Below, in pieces: positions 20,722 through 31,442 of a DNA stretch of 64,000 nucleotides (positions are counted from its first letter, which is position 1; every line of letters begins with the position of its first letter). A model generated the notes under the pieces. That model was not told where the DNA came from and did not search any database. It worked only from the letters and a program-made list of their open reading frames with translations. The translations under genes and the position numbers were made by a program. The stretch is from Pseudocercospora fijiensis CIRAD86 (Eukaryota; Ascomycota; Dothideomycetes; Mycosphaerellales; Mycosphaerellaceae). The stretch covers positions 5,984,681-6,048,680 of the forward strand of contig NW_006921532.1 in NCBI RefSeq assembly GCF_000340215.1, in the 5' to 3' direction.

Positions 20722-21528
20722 ATGCCGCGATCGCCATCGGATGCCACGCGTTTCACATCGACCGGTCCGTATGTATCGACCAAACCATCTAGCTCGACGA
20801 GCTTCACATCATCGAATGCCGCAACGACAGGAACGCAGATAAATTTTGGGTCAGCGCCGCCGGGAGAAACACCTCAGCAGAAGATTGCACGATTACGAGC
20901 TGCTGCAGCATTGGCAAAGCAGGAAAAGGAGACGACATTCGACAAGACAGTCCGAATAGGACGGGTATGGGCAGATCGAGCGCACAGAGTGACGGCACTA
21001 AGCCTGATGGGCTTTACCGTGGTCAGCGGTGCAGTGGCAATAGCTGGCATCACGGATATGCTCATGCACAATCGGCGGAAGAGGAATGAGTGGTTGGCGC
21101 AGAAGCAGGCTGAATCGGCCAGAGATTTGGCCATTGCGCGACAAGCAGAAGCACAAGGCACAGCGACTGAAGACCAAATACTGCTCATCAACCGGGAAAG
21201 GGCAGCAATGGAGGCTTACATCGCCAAGAAGAACAAGCCTGGCGTGTTCAAACGTGCCTCAAACTGGCTGTTCTCGGGTTTGTCCAAGGAGGAGCAGAAG
21301 GGAGGCAGACTGGGTGCTACGGCCACAGCAGCCGAGTCCGCAGCAGGTACAACCGTGCAAGATACGAGGAGCGTGATGCAAGCCGTTGAAGGGCAGAAAA
21401 GTATAGGCGAGATGGCCCAGGCAATATTGGAGCCGACCGGGGGGCCTTTGGATCGACAAGCACAACTAGCTGCGGACTCAGCATCGACTACAGCGAGAAG
21501 CTGGACGACCTGGCTAACAGGGCGGTAG
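20722..21528 (+). CDS. Mitochondrial cytochrome c oxidase assembly factor, COX14-like
   Basis: Single exon, 268 aa, ATG start. Residues 49-125 contain ETPQQKIARLRAAAALAKQE, then RVWADRAHRVTALSLMGFTV with a single membrane helix at about 91-113, then a basic tail (HNRRKRNEW). The D-x-x-HR-x-T-x-L-x-L-x-G arrangement around one helix is that of Cox14-type assembly factors, small inner-membrane proteins supporting Cox1 maturation. Here it carries a 45-residue Ser/Thr-rich N-terminus and a 150-residue extension that yeast Cox14 (70 aa) lacks. The extension contains LLINRERAAMEAYIAKKNKP and a Gln/Ala-rich C-terminus. The role is inferred from the short motif, so it is moderately uncertain. Confidence 0.55.
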   Translation: MPRSPSDATRFTSTGPYVSTKPSSSTSFTSSNAATTGTQINFGSAPPGETPQQKIARLRAAAALAKQEKETTFDKTVRIGRVWADRAHRVTALSLMGFTVVSGAVAIAGITDMLMHNRRKRNEWLAQKQAESARDLAIARQAEAQGTATEDQILLINRERAAMEAYIAKKNKPGVFKRASNWLFSGLSKEEQKGGRLGATATAAESAAGTTVQDTRSVMQAVEGQKSIGEMAQAILEPTGGPLDRQAQLAADSASTTARSWTTWLTGR

Positions 21529-21879
21529 TAATTGTACAAAGTGTTATACTGCTAGACTTGCATGGTGCTGGAGTTGCCGAGTGGTGGGAATCTAGCCGAT
21601 GTACACAATACAATGAAGACTCACACGCCGCGATATTTTACCATGCTCACCTGGCATTAGACCTGGCCTTTCCCAGCAGCAGCAATACATGTATCCTTTC
21701 TCCAATCTCATTCATCGGAAGATGTCTCCCCGCTTCCGACCCGAAGACTTCTCGAAGAAGGTTCAGCCTCACCAAGCATCATCTCAACATCGACGTGGCC
21801 TCGTCGGCGAGATCTGTTCGCACCTGCAAAAGCGAGAGGCATTTGGTCTTACCTCTGCACGTGTGCTACCTTTTTCAAT
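21529..21879. other. Intergenic, 351 bases
   Basis: Between tandem plus-strand genes. Small open frames overlap the region without recognisable content; it probably holds the promoter and 5' UTR of the AhpD-fold gene. Confidence 0.4.
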
Positions 21880-22467
21880 ATGTCTGATCGCATACCTCCC
21901 CTTCCAAGAGACCAGTTGAACCCGGATCAACAAGCCTTCCAAGACCACTTCATCGCAAGCGTCCAACGCATCGCACCACATCCAGGAGCTGCCGACAGAG
22001 CTAGCAAAACAGTTTTCCCAGTCCTCGCTGTTCTCCCCAAAGCAGGCCAGCACTCTGTAGACCTGCTCGTGGACCTCGAAGAAGAAACCAAAGGATACCT
22101 ACCCAAAGATGCCGCAGAAACAGTCTCCTTGCTCACAACAACCTATTTCAAATCAGATTATGTCACGCACGTCCATAAAACGATGGATGTCACGCTTGGC
22201 ATCTTGACACAAGCACAGGCTGATGCGATTACTGCCGGCAAGAAACCTGAGGACCTGAACGAGCATTGCAGTCTTGCTTATGACGCTGCTTGGCATTTGC
22301 TAGATACCAGAGGTCCGTTTCCGAAGGAGCTGTATGAAAAGTGTGTGCAGGCTTTCAAGCTTGAAGGCACGGTTGGACTGGTGCATTTCGTTGCGCTTCT
22401 GACGTGGACTGCACTCGGTCTGAATGTTGCGAATGTTCCTGTGCCGAAGGGACCACCGCCGAGCTGA
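21880..22467 (+). CDS. Carboxymuconolactone decarboxylase/AhpD-fold protein lacking the CxxC motif
   Basis: Single exon, 195 aa, ATG start. The C-terminal half (KPEDLNEHCSLAYDAAWHLL, then RGPFPKELYEKCVQAF, then GLVHFVALLTWTALGLNVAN and VPVPKGP) follows the fungal CMD/AhpD pattern (..L...E..AYDFA..L...RGP.S...Y......G..G...L......Y...N....PVP). The position that usually carries the peroxidatic Cys is FKSDYVTHVHKTMD, without Cys. A thiol peroxidase mechanism is therefore unlikely; it may act as a lactone or decarboxylase-type enzyme or be non-catalytic. No targeting signal seen. Confidence 0.7.
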   Translation: MSDRIPPLPRDQLNPDQQAFQDHFIASVQRIAPHPGAADRASKTVFPVLAVLPKAGQHSVDLLVDLEEETKGYLPKDAAETVSLLTTTYFKSDYVTHVHKTMDVTLGILTQAQADAITAGKKPEDLNEHCSLAYDAAWHLLDTRGPFPKELYEKCVQAFKLEGTVGLVHFVALLTWTALGLNVANVPVPKGPPPS

Positions 22468-22956
22468 GGAGGCCTTTCAAGGCTTGCCAGGCAAGATATT
22501 TGGAGCTTCACAGTGGAATGATCACTGCTGCATACATAAGTTGCATGCACGCATGGCGACTGTACTCAGAGCCAAGGCGTTTTGCGCAAGCGGTGTTGCG
22601 TTGTACGGGCCGAAAGGATCTGCAGTGGGCGCCTATCCAAAGCACATGCAGGGGTATATCAGAAACATCACGAAAAGCAGTAAATTGTCTGATCCACTAA
22701 GCGAAGCGACACCACACGACAGCCACGCGATAGCTATGTATTTCTTGGCATCAATCTATACAACTCGTTCGCCTCCGAATCACTGCTGAAGCTAATGTAT
22801 TCTCCGTCAACCCCTAGCACGATCAATATAGAAGGTCTCAGGACTCGGGTGAGATGTCAGAACGAGAGGTGAGCTGAAGTTCTCATAAGAAGGCAAGTAT
22901 GTGTCACCTAAACCGTGTGGCTCGACTGGCGTTGTTCATCCAGTTCCTCGGTCATT
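22468..22956. other. Intergenic, 489 bases
   Basis: The 3' flank of the AhpD-fold gene and promoter of the GH105 gene. Overlapping short frames at 22404-22789 show no domain. Nothing else seen. Confidence 0.4.
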
Positions 22957-24152
22957 ATGAAACTCATGTGGCTTCCAGTACTTTCCACCGCGGCCGCAGC
23001 TCTGACGCCTGAGGAGTATTTGGTCTGGACTGCCGATTCATTCCTCAGCCATGGAGTTGAAAAGGACTTTCATTACACCACAGCGGTCTTCTACGAAGGT
23101 CTCCACGCGGCCATAAACGTTACGGACAACCAGACGTACGTAGACTGGTACCGCTCACAAATCGATGGCCCGGTGGTACTCGACAATGGAACCATCGCCG
23201 ACTGGAACTTGTCGTTCTACTCGCTCGACGACTACCGGATTGGCAACAACTTCCTCTGGTGGTATGACCGAACAGGAGATGAGAAGTACAAGTCTGCGGC
23301 GGCCATCATCCGCGACCAGCTCAACCGACACCCGCAGAACGCGGAAGGTGGATTTTGGCACCGAGCACCAATCTATGCGAATCAGATGTGGCTCGATGGC
23401 ATATTCATGGCCGATACCTTCTATGCTCGCTGGACCGCACGCTACGACAGCGACAACGAGACCGCATGGGACCACATCGTAACGCAATTCGACAACATCG
23501 AGAAGCACTGCCGAAATGAGACGACAGGACTGCTCGTTCATGGCTACGATGCAAGGAAAACCGCAGTCTGGGCAGATCCTGTCACCGGTGCTGCACCAAA
23601 TGTCTGGTCTCGAGCTGTGGGATGGTACTTGATTGCCCTGCTTGAAGTCATTCCTCTTCTCCCAGCTTCGCATGCTGGAAAGGAAAAATTGACCACATAT
23701 TACACCACCTTGGCAGCCGCACTGAAAACCCATCAAGATGAGTCCGGTGGTTGGTGGCTGATTATGAATGAGCCGTACGTTGGAGCGGAAGGGAATTACA
23801 TCGAGAGCAGTGCTAGTGCCATGTTTACCTATGGTCTATTGAAAGGCATCAAGGATGGATATCTTGAAGAGTCGGAGTACTGTGGGACTGCGAAGAAGGG
23901 ATACCAGCTGTTGACAGATCGGTTCGTTGTGGATAATGGTAATGGAACGATGAATTGGGAAGGCACGGTTGAGGTTGGCAGTCTCAGTGGTAATGGTACC
24001 TACGAGGTGAGTTGTTCAACGGTCGTGGAAGTATTGGAGTATGAGAAAACTGATATCGAGGCTAGTACTACATCGGCGTCCCGCTCGCCACGAATGACCT
24101 GAAAGGCGTCGGTCCTTTCATGCTGGCCAGTCAGCCTTCTCTACACCTATGA
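22957..24152 (+). CDS. Secreted GH105-type unsaturated glucuronyl/rhamnogalacturonyl hydrolase
   Basis: Exons 22957-24006 and 24066-24152; intron donor GTGAGT, acceptor CTAG. The product is 378 aa. The start ATG gives a signal peptide MKLMWLPVLSTAAAA before LTPEEYL. The (alpha/alpha)6-barrel features are present: YRIGNNFLWWYDRTGDEKY, FWHRAPIYANQMWLDGIFMA (the Asp in this block matches the catalytic Asp of YteR/GH105), ARKTAVWADP, WSRAVGWYLIALLEVI, GGWWLI and YIESSASAMFTYGLLKGI. The splice restores YEYYIGVPLATNDLKGVGPF, the conserved family ending. These enzymes cleave the unsaturated sugar left by pectin lyases. Export suggests action on plant wall fragments, consistent with a plant-associated life. 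The Zn2Cys6 gene just downstream could be a local regulator, but that is only inference from position. Confidence 0.9.
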
Positions 24153-24809
24153 GGCGAGAGTCTTAAAGGAGCTGAACATTGTATACAGGCAATGACTTGA
24201 ACAACATGCAGCACTGCGTCGAGTATGCGGGCATCAGGAGAAAACAAAAGATTTCCAGTGGACATTTTCATTGTTCACGTCACAATCCTCCATTCCATGA
24301 AATGGATGGAGTTCGAGGATGGGTTACTGATTATGGCCTCTTTGCCAATTGCCGTTGGGACTTTCTTACAAGACTGGATACAGTATCCGCCGCTCATTGT
24401 TCTCTAGGCGTCGATTTGTGTCCCAAGCAATGGAATCTGGATCACTGATTGAATTCTGGAATACCTTCTTGTCAAGTTCAGGAGAGCCATCCATCGCGAC
24501 TCATGGTCAGCTTCTCAGCCTGATATACACTGTCCGCGGGAAGCTAATTGCATATAGACCTGAACTGGAGCCCAGAAGTGGAAGGAAAGGAGTGACGTGC
24601 TTATGAACCCACGTCGAGTACTCAGCGCAGCCCTTCCTCCTTCTCAGGCGCTCCAGCTGTGACTTCCTCATGCATTAACCCACCTTCCGTTGATGAGTCC
24701 CGCTAGAATACGGCAATCGCCGCACTGGAAGGAGCTTCCTGTAAGCCGACGCAGTTGTGCCATCGATGTCGTCCAAACATCATACATATACTTCAGTATT
24801 TTCACAAGC
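24153..24809. other. Intergenic, 657 bases
   Basis: Between the GH105 and Zn2Cys6 genes. Several overlapping short frames on the plus strand; none is supported. It probably holds the regulator's promoter. Confidence 0.4.
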
Positions 24810-26619
24810 ATGCCTAGCAGAATACCGTTCGCCTGCCTTCTCTGCAGGGAGCGAAAGGTGAAATGCGACGGCGAGAAACCCTCATGCGGGCATTGTCAAA
24901 GATTGACCTGGGCCTCTTGCACGTACCCAGAACCGGGCGCACAAAGCGCCTTGCGAGCTCGCGCAGAGAGACAGGTCAGCCGCGCAACTCAAACCGATGC
25001 TATCGAGCTTCCCTCACCAGAAGCCTCCGAACACAATGTTCCCGAGCTGCCTTTGCAAGAAGTCGGCCAGATACTCCTGGAGAATTACTTCCACAAGATC
25101 CACAATGCGAACCTTCTATTTCATCGAACAACCGCTTTTCAGCTCTACGCTCAGAACCGTGTGCCGGAATACCTGCTCCAAGCGATTTTCGCACAAGCCG
25201 CAATATTTTTGAGAAACTTCGATGATGGGCGTGGATTATTCGAGAATTCCTGTCGTGGGCGCGGGCGGCGAGCGCGTTTGTGCTTGTTCAAGCTGATGAG
25301 CCTGGCATTGAGAGGATCCAGGCTTTACAAATTTTGCATGGATACTATTTTGCTCGAGGAGATATCGAGAAAGCGGAGATACATGCTCGGATTGCATTCG
25401 AAGTAAGCTGTGTACTTGGGTATGACAGGCTCTGGGACGACAGTTCGTTCGATTTGTCCAGTGCGGAAAGGGTTGGTCGTGAGATGAAACGAAGATGCTT
25501 TTGGGCTTGCTGGTGTACTGTGGCATTGGGTGCGGAGCCACCGCGATCACAGGCATTGTGCGACATGGTTACAGACATACCACTACCGGCAGCGTTCGAG
25601 GACGGTGGCCTGACGGATGGCGTGGGCTTTGAATTGAGCCCAACCATGCAAGAGGCATTGAGTCAGAGTGGCAAGCCACTGTGTCATATGGCCGAGATTG
25701 TCAGAGCTGTCTGCATCTGGTATGCTTTGGCATTAAAGCATCAAGTGAATGGCGCTTTACTGACGTCGATTTTCGTAGGTCGCAGGTCCAGTCCTTCATA
25801 TGGGCCCCCGTTGGTCCGGGCGATGTACAGTGGGCGAAACAAGCATTGCATCTTGAAGGGCTCATCCGGGGCGCCACGACCTATGCACAGGGGTGTATCG
25901 AGCATCGCGAGTCTGCAACGGGAGTATCCAGCGAAGACATTGAGCTCCTCGTGAGCATTCGGTCATTGCATCACCTGACCCGACTTCTTCTCCACGCTGC
26001 GATGATTCCTGCTTTTGCGAAACATCAAGCAGCGGCCGTGGTCACAATTGACGACATATCGAAGAGTGCTGAAGTCGTTTTCAAAGAAGCAAACTCTATT
26101 GTCCAACTGTTCTTGAGCCTTCTCAGCCGCAAGAAGGACGCATCGAGACTATGGCCGCTGAGCGGTCATGCTGCTTTCATCTCTGGTGTCGTTTTGCTGG
26201 TACGTCACTGAACCTCCCTCAATATATGCACAACACAACTTGCTGATCTTCAAGAAGGCTTATGGAGAGGTCATACCAACACCACTGCATAGCGAATGGA
26301 TCTGGAATGAACTTCGCTCTAAGTTAGCGTCGTTCATGCGGCTCGAAGCAACTCTTGGGCTTCTGAGTCAATTCTGGGAACCGTTGCGAATCCAGGTGTG
26401 TCGTATTCCTTCCGAGCCCATTGAAAGGGAACGTGTTCCATCGGGTTGTTTTCATTTGAGGTCTTCTGACTGATGCGATCACAGGCAGATCGTCTCCAGC
26501 AAGCAGCCAATGGGCTAGGACCTCTGGCCTACGGGGACGTCGATCTGTTCGTGCATCCGTGGAGCAGGCTCACTCGAGCGAGACCCCAGAAGATAGAAGA
26601 AGCCGCCGGTGGTTGGTGA
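24810..26619 (+). CDS. Zn2Cys6 transcription factor broken by one frameshift
   Basis: The ATG at 24810 starts a Zn2Cys6 cluster with Cys at residues 9, 12, 19, 26, 29 and 37 (spacing 2-6-6-2-7), then a short linker and a fungal-specific regulatory domain (YLLQAIFAQAAIFLRNFDDG). At about 25227-25250 the frame is lost. Homology continues in another frame with SWARAASAFVLVQADEPGIE and LQILHGYYFARGDIEKA. One missing base, for example in the GGG at 25227-25229, explains this; no credible intron does. Downstream exons join cleanly: introns 25745-25785 (41 nt, branch TACTGAC), 26200-26254 and 26396-26484, with the stop at 26617-26619. Everything but the one break is intact, so it is a recent pseudogene or a sequence error. 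The family binds CGG-type sites and activates metabolic genes; the target is unknown. Confidence 0.75.
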
Positions 26620-27064
26620 GGACAAAGTGCGCTCCAAGCAGCAGATTTTGCTCCGCTTCCGCCAGGTGGCTCCAAAGTGACAGATGCCAAACATTGCACC
26701 TGTGTGCGACGGCGCGAAAGAGCCAGGAGTTACTCTGGATGCAATTTGTGGTTCGGCCAGTCTGTACATCATCAATCATTGCTGAGGTGGTGTTAATCGC
26801 CGTGCAAGACTCCAATCAGCGCTTTCGAGATGATCTGAGTGTGTGAGCCTTCAGTCATGAAGGCAGGCCTGCTCTCAACGTGGCTTTTATACAGAGTTGC
26901 GAATGAGAGCTCTCATCTATGTTCTACAGATCCCGCGTCTGGATCGCTGTCGCAGTCGACTACTCGGCGCTGTCACAACTTCATCGTGACGTGGATGCAC
27001 TAATGTAAAATGTCTGACCGCATCCGCTCCATCTACCACCACAGCACCTCGCCGAACGTGGTGC
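26620..27064. other. Convergent intergenic, 445 bases
   Basis: Between the 3' ends of the Zn2Cys6 gene and MGM101. No gene or repeat recognised. Confidence 0.4.
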
Positions 27065-28113
27065 TTATGCTTTGGAGGTATTAGCCTTGGCCTTCTGAAA
27101 TGCCTGCGAAGCAGCACTTGCTACACCTTTGCCGTTGCTCGCAGTATTCGTAGGCGGGCTCTTTACACCATTACCATTTCCATTGGTAGGCGCTTTCGTG
27201 CCTGGAGGTCGTGCACCAGTGGCCGATGCAGTATCAATTGCGGCAATTTCCTTAAATGGGTATCTCAACTCATCGTCCTTCCTCATGTAATGCTTCCGCC
27301 TCTTCTTCGTCACCTGGTGCTCGACAATAATCTCCTTAGCCATCTCTTTCATGAACTTCTTGATGAAGCGTGGATCCCATAGCTCGGAAGCAATGCCAAG
27401 ATCTTTGCAGCATCGCATCAACGCGTTGGATTTACAGCCTTCGGTGGCGGTGGGGATGCCGTCTGGGTCGAAGTATTGCTGTTCGCCGCGTGCTATCGAG
27501 ACCAATCTGCAAAATCCGTCAGTGGCCGGTTTACCGCCACGAGCGATGAGACGTGATCTCACCTTCCACCACATACAAGTCCATACTCTCTCGTCACAAC
27601 TTTGGCCGTCACGATCGTCTCGCCACGCGGTGCCAGGCCCCAGCCTCCGGGCCCAAATGCGCGATTGAGCTTCCGCCTGTACTTGATTTCAGGCAGATAC
27701 ACAATGCCGTCAGGCTTGATCTCCACATCGTTATATTCCAATGGCTCCTGCAAGATGGCAGCCTGCTCGGGGGTAAAAGGGACCGAGCTCAGGCCATGGA
27801 AGGATCGTGTCCAGTCGATCTGCTTCTCATTTTCGCTCAAGACTGGGGGAGGGTCCTGTAGACCATCTGTCAATGATCGCAATGGCTCGCTCTCGTCGCT
27901 CGGTGAGAGTTCCGTTGATACTCTCTGGGTATTCGCTGCTGCTTGTGCCGAGGATGGAGGCTTGGGCGCGGCTTGCTGCCATCGTGTGGGCGTGGTCGAT
28001 ATGGCGCGTTTCGCGTGTGAGATGCGCCGCGCGCATTGCGAGTGGACTCTACATGACGATGCTGTTGCTATTGAGGCCAAGCACGCGCCGGCCCGTCGTG
28101 GTGTGGACATCAT
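27065..28113 (-). CDS. MGM101: Mitochondrial genome maintenance protein MGM101
   Basis: Exons 27563-28113 and 27065-27506; the 56-base intron has donor GTGAGA, branch CACTGACG and acceptor GCAG. The product is 330 aa. Chosen start 28113 gives a basic presequence ([20 protein letters not shown] ... [10 protein letters not shown]). An upstream in-frame ATG at 28209 would add 32 residues without improving it. The core is highly characteristic: [93 protein letters not shown] and [12 protein letters not shown]. Mgm101 is a Rad52-type single-strand annealing protein needed for mitochondrial DNA recombination and upkeep. A 70-residue Gly/Asn/Ala-rich tail follows the core and is longer than in yeast (269 aa). 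Confidence 0.95.
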
Positions 28114-28928
28114 TGTACGAGAGGTGCGATGAAAGTTTTGAGAGCTCGAGCGTGGAAGTCGAGGTCCATCGGCGCAGAGAACGCTGCAGAACGGGGGGTC
28201 CGTGCCCATTGAGCACCTTCAGCAGGAGGCATTGAACACCACCTCGTTTCTGCTATGTTCACACGACAATGCATGTTTCTTGTTCATCCGCAGCTTCTTC
28301 GCTGGAATGAGATGTCGTGCCGAGGGACTATTGATGTGAGTGGAGTCGATATCGACAAAGCAGAGGAAACTGCGCGAATGCCGAAAGAACCTCGATATAT
28401 GTATATTCTCTCCATCACGCATCTTTTTGACCCGTCCTCGCCTCGTTGCCTTGCCGCTTCCAGCACTGCTTGAAGGCCTCCATCTACACGCCGAAGAAGT
28501 CAGTCGTGCAAGCTATTGTCTCACCAAATGCTTCGCTGATCAAGGCAGGCCTCCACGCACCTCATCTTTGCACGCTCTCCAATCCTTCTTATCCCGGAAG
28601 CAGTCATTCAAAATCGCGTTCTCATCTGTATCGCTTAGCAAACCTCGCCTGGTCACAGTGCCGACGGCGTACCTGCGCAGCCTGTGCTGAATATTCGCTT
28701 GTCCCTGCTCTGCAGTCAGCAGCTTGGTGGCAGCAGCCAAGTCATCGAGGCAGCATACCATTCATCGACATCATCATCTTCTTCCCCCTGCGCCGCCGCT
28801 GCCTGATCCTTTTCGCCGTTCGACATCTTCTGGGCCGTCGACCAAACGAGAAATTGATGAGAGAATCCCGCAGAGAACTCGACGAAGAAAGTCCACTCAT
28901 CATTCAATTGACACGTGACCATCCCAAC
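28114..28928. promoter_or_regulatory. Divergent region between MGM101 and BPL1
   Basis: About 815 bases shared by two outward-facing genes. From 28446 it is open in frame with BPL1, with an upstream ATG at 28857 (24 extra residues), but the extension has no family similarity and is unlike a targeting peptide. No repeat or RNA gene seen. Confidence 0.4.
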
Positions 28929-31078
28929 ATGGCCGCGAAAAGGACCAATGTGCTCATCTACTCTGGACCTTCTACCTCTCTGCCATCGGTGCGACACGTC
29001 ACATGGACTCTGAGGCGCTTGCTTGGACCGAAATATGCAATTCAGACAATCGCATCCGACCAGCTTCTCAAAGAACCATGGCCGTCAACTTGCGCTCTGC
29101 TGGTGATTCCTGGTGGCGCCGACTCTGGCTACTGTCGCATCCTCAATGGTGAAGGCAACCGGCGGATCAAGACTTACGTCAATAGTGGTGGCAATTACCT
29201 CGGCCTGTGTGCTGGAGGCTACTATGGGACGTCCAAGTGCGAATTCGAGCTTGGCCGCAAAGGCTGGGAGGTAGTTGGAGAGCGCGAGCTAGCTTTCTAT
29301 CCTGGAACCTGCAGAGGTCTAGCATTCAAGGGATTTGTATATGGTAGTGAGAAGGGTGCAAGAGCCGTTAAGCTCAAGGTCAATTCTGCCGCACTCATTG
29401 GCTCGACTGGGAATTTCAATTCTTACTACAATGGCGGCGGAGTCTTCGTAGATGCAGCTGGCCTCAAAGATCGTGGCGTACAAGTTCTCGCCACCTACGA
29501 AGAAGACTTAGCTGTCGACTCTGGAGAGCCAAAGGCTGCAGTCGTATTTCGCAAGGTAGGCGAAGGAGCTGCCCTGCTTACCGGTCCACATCCTGAGTGA
29601 GTGCTTGCTGGCAAGATAGCGACGATCTGCTGACTTCATCCAGATTCGCTGGCATCAATCTCAATCGTGATGAGACATCCAATCCCAATTACGGAGAGAT
29701 CATCGATGCACTGCTTGCCACCGACAAGCAGCGTACGGATTTTCTCAAGGCATGTCTCAGGAAATTTGGGCTCGAGACTAGCGAGGAACCTCAAGCGGTA
29801 CCTTCCCTTTCTCATTTACATTTGTCTTCTGCACAACCCGGTGAAGTTGCAGATATGCTGCAGAGATGGCGACAAGCAGGCATCCTGGCGGGAGAGACAG
29901 GTTGCTATGTCATCAATGGCGAGAACGATACTTTCAAAGTCAAGATCGAAGGCCGATGGGACTTTGATGACTTGAAAGAGGCTGTCACCGAGGTCCTTCC
30001 TGATGCCATCAAGGACGCGGCGTCTGCTATGTCGAATGCTACCGTCGCAGACAATGAGCGGAACATTCAAGCTGATCATGACTCTGCGGACAGAATCCTC
30101 GACTATAGCGCGATTACCAAGACGCTGATACCGCATACACAGTCGGTACCCACGGCGAAGGCTACATCGCATTTCCAACACGCTGCTTTCTACAGCCACC
30201 TAGCACATTTCCAAGCCAAGCAGCCTGGACTTTCTGGTGACTATGGCCGAGTAATTCTCTACGGCGAAGTGGTCACTTCTACGCAGACGATACTTGAGAA
30301 GAACACCACACTACTAGCCAACCTACCGATCGGCACCACGTGTACAGCCACTACTCAAGTCTCTGGTCGTGGTCGTGGTACCAATGTGTGGGTCTCGCCG
30401 CCTGGTCAGCTCATCTTTAGCACCGTGCTGAAGCATAGTCTATCGCTATCAAGCTCAGCTCCTGTTGTCTTCGTGCAGTACCTTGCTGCACTTGCAGTCG
30501 TCGCAGGGATCCAGAACTATGACAGAGGTTACGACAAGTTGCCGATCAAGCTGAAGTGGCCAAACGACATCTATGCCCTGGATCCTGCGAAGGTAGGAGC
30601 AAAAGTTAACGACATCCAATCTTATGTCAAGATCGGCGGCATCTTGGTCAACAGTTCCTATAGCGGAGGCGACTACACGTTGATCCTCGGCATTGGCCTC
30701 AACTTAGCCAATGCCGCGCCCACGACCTCGATCAATCAACTCGCGAAGAAAGCTGGCCTGAAAGAATTACAGCAAGAAAAACTGCTGGCCGCTATCTTGG
30801 TCAATTTCGAGTCCCTCTATGCCCGTTTCTGCCGTTCTGGATTCTCAAAGCAGTTTGAAGATCTCTATTATCAAAACTGGCTGCACACCGATCAAGTGGT
30901 TACGCTAGAGACCGAAGGTGGCGCGAAAGCCAAAATCAAAGGCATTACCACTGACTGGGGTCTTCTTGTCGCCGAAGGCGTGGATATTGACGGCAGGCTG
31001 AGTGGCAAGAGATTCGAATTGCAAAGCGATAGCAACTCTTTTGACTTCTTGAAAGGTCTCCTGAAGAAGAAAGTCTGA
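28929..31078 (+). CDS. BPL1: Biotin-protein ligase (holocarboxylase synthetase)
   Basis: Exons 28929-29596 and 29644-31078; intron donor GTGAGT, branch GCTGAC, acceptor CCAG. The product is 700 aa, close to yeast Bpl1 (690). Residues 1-225 form the glutamine-amidotransferase-like N-terminal domain of eukaryotic ligases (NVLIYSGPSTS, LLVIPGGADSGYCRIL, GGNYLGLCAGGYYGTSKCEF with the nucleophile-elbow Cys). The catalytic domain contains GEVVTSTQTILEKN, the biotinyl-5'-AMP loop SGRGRGTNVWVSPPGQLIFS, LPIKLKWPNDIYA, KIGGILVNSSYSG and ILGIGLNLANAAPT. A C-terminal SH3-like cap follows (VVTLETEGGAKAKIKGITTD WGLL). It transfers biotin to pyruvate and acetyl-CoA carboxylases. All motifs are intact. Confidence 0.96.
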
Positions 31079-31442
31079 AGTCTGGGCGATACTACGCTGG
31101 ATGGCAGTAGTAGACACCAAGGTCTTCAGGCAATTCTACAGGATCCCCACGCCAAGATGCAGTGTCAGTCTTCGACACCTCGAAAGAGCAAGACGCGGGC
31201 CTATATTCATCCTAATTGGCAGCGCAGCTGCCAATCTAGACACCGCGGCCACCGCCCGCGAAAATCTAAGTTGTCCGCCAAGACCGAAATGATTGGCTGA
31301 GAAATTTCGCAGAAGTAATATACAATCAAAGATTGAAGGGAAATTTGACTTACCCCGGATTTCAGCGTAGAACGTCAATCGAAACAAAGATTAAAGTAAA
31401 GGGGAATTTAACTTACCCCGCATTTCTTAGCTTATTAGCTAG
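31079..31442. repeat. Edge of the AT-rich island: hairpin and diverged pair
   Basis: A 9-bp stem with a 3-base loop (ATTGGCAGC-GCA-GCTGCCAAT) lies at 31215-31235. Two related blocks follow at about 31325-31360 and 31386-31428. They share CAAAGATTRAAG and AATTTRACTTACCCCGSATTT, and differ mainly by G/A changes. No gene recognised. Confidence 0.5.

Noticed and set aside
24179..24606. Short plus-strand frames between the GH105 and regulator genes
   Set aside because: Overlapping frames with no domain and no start context; treated as promoter.
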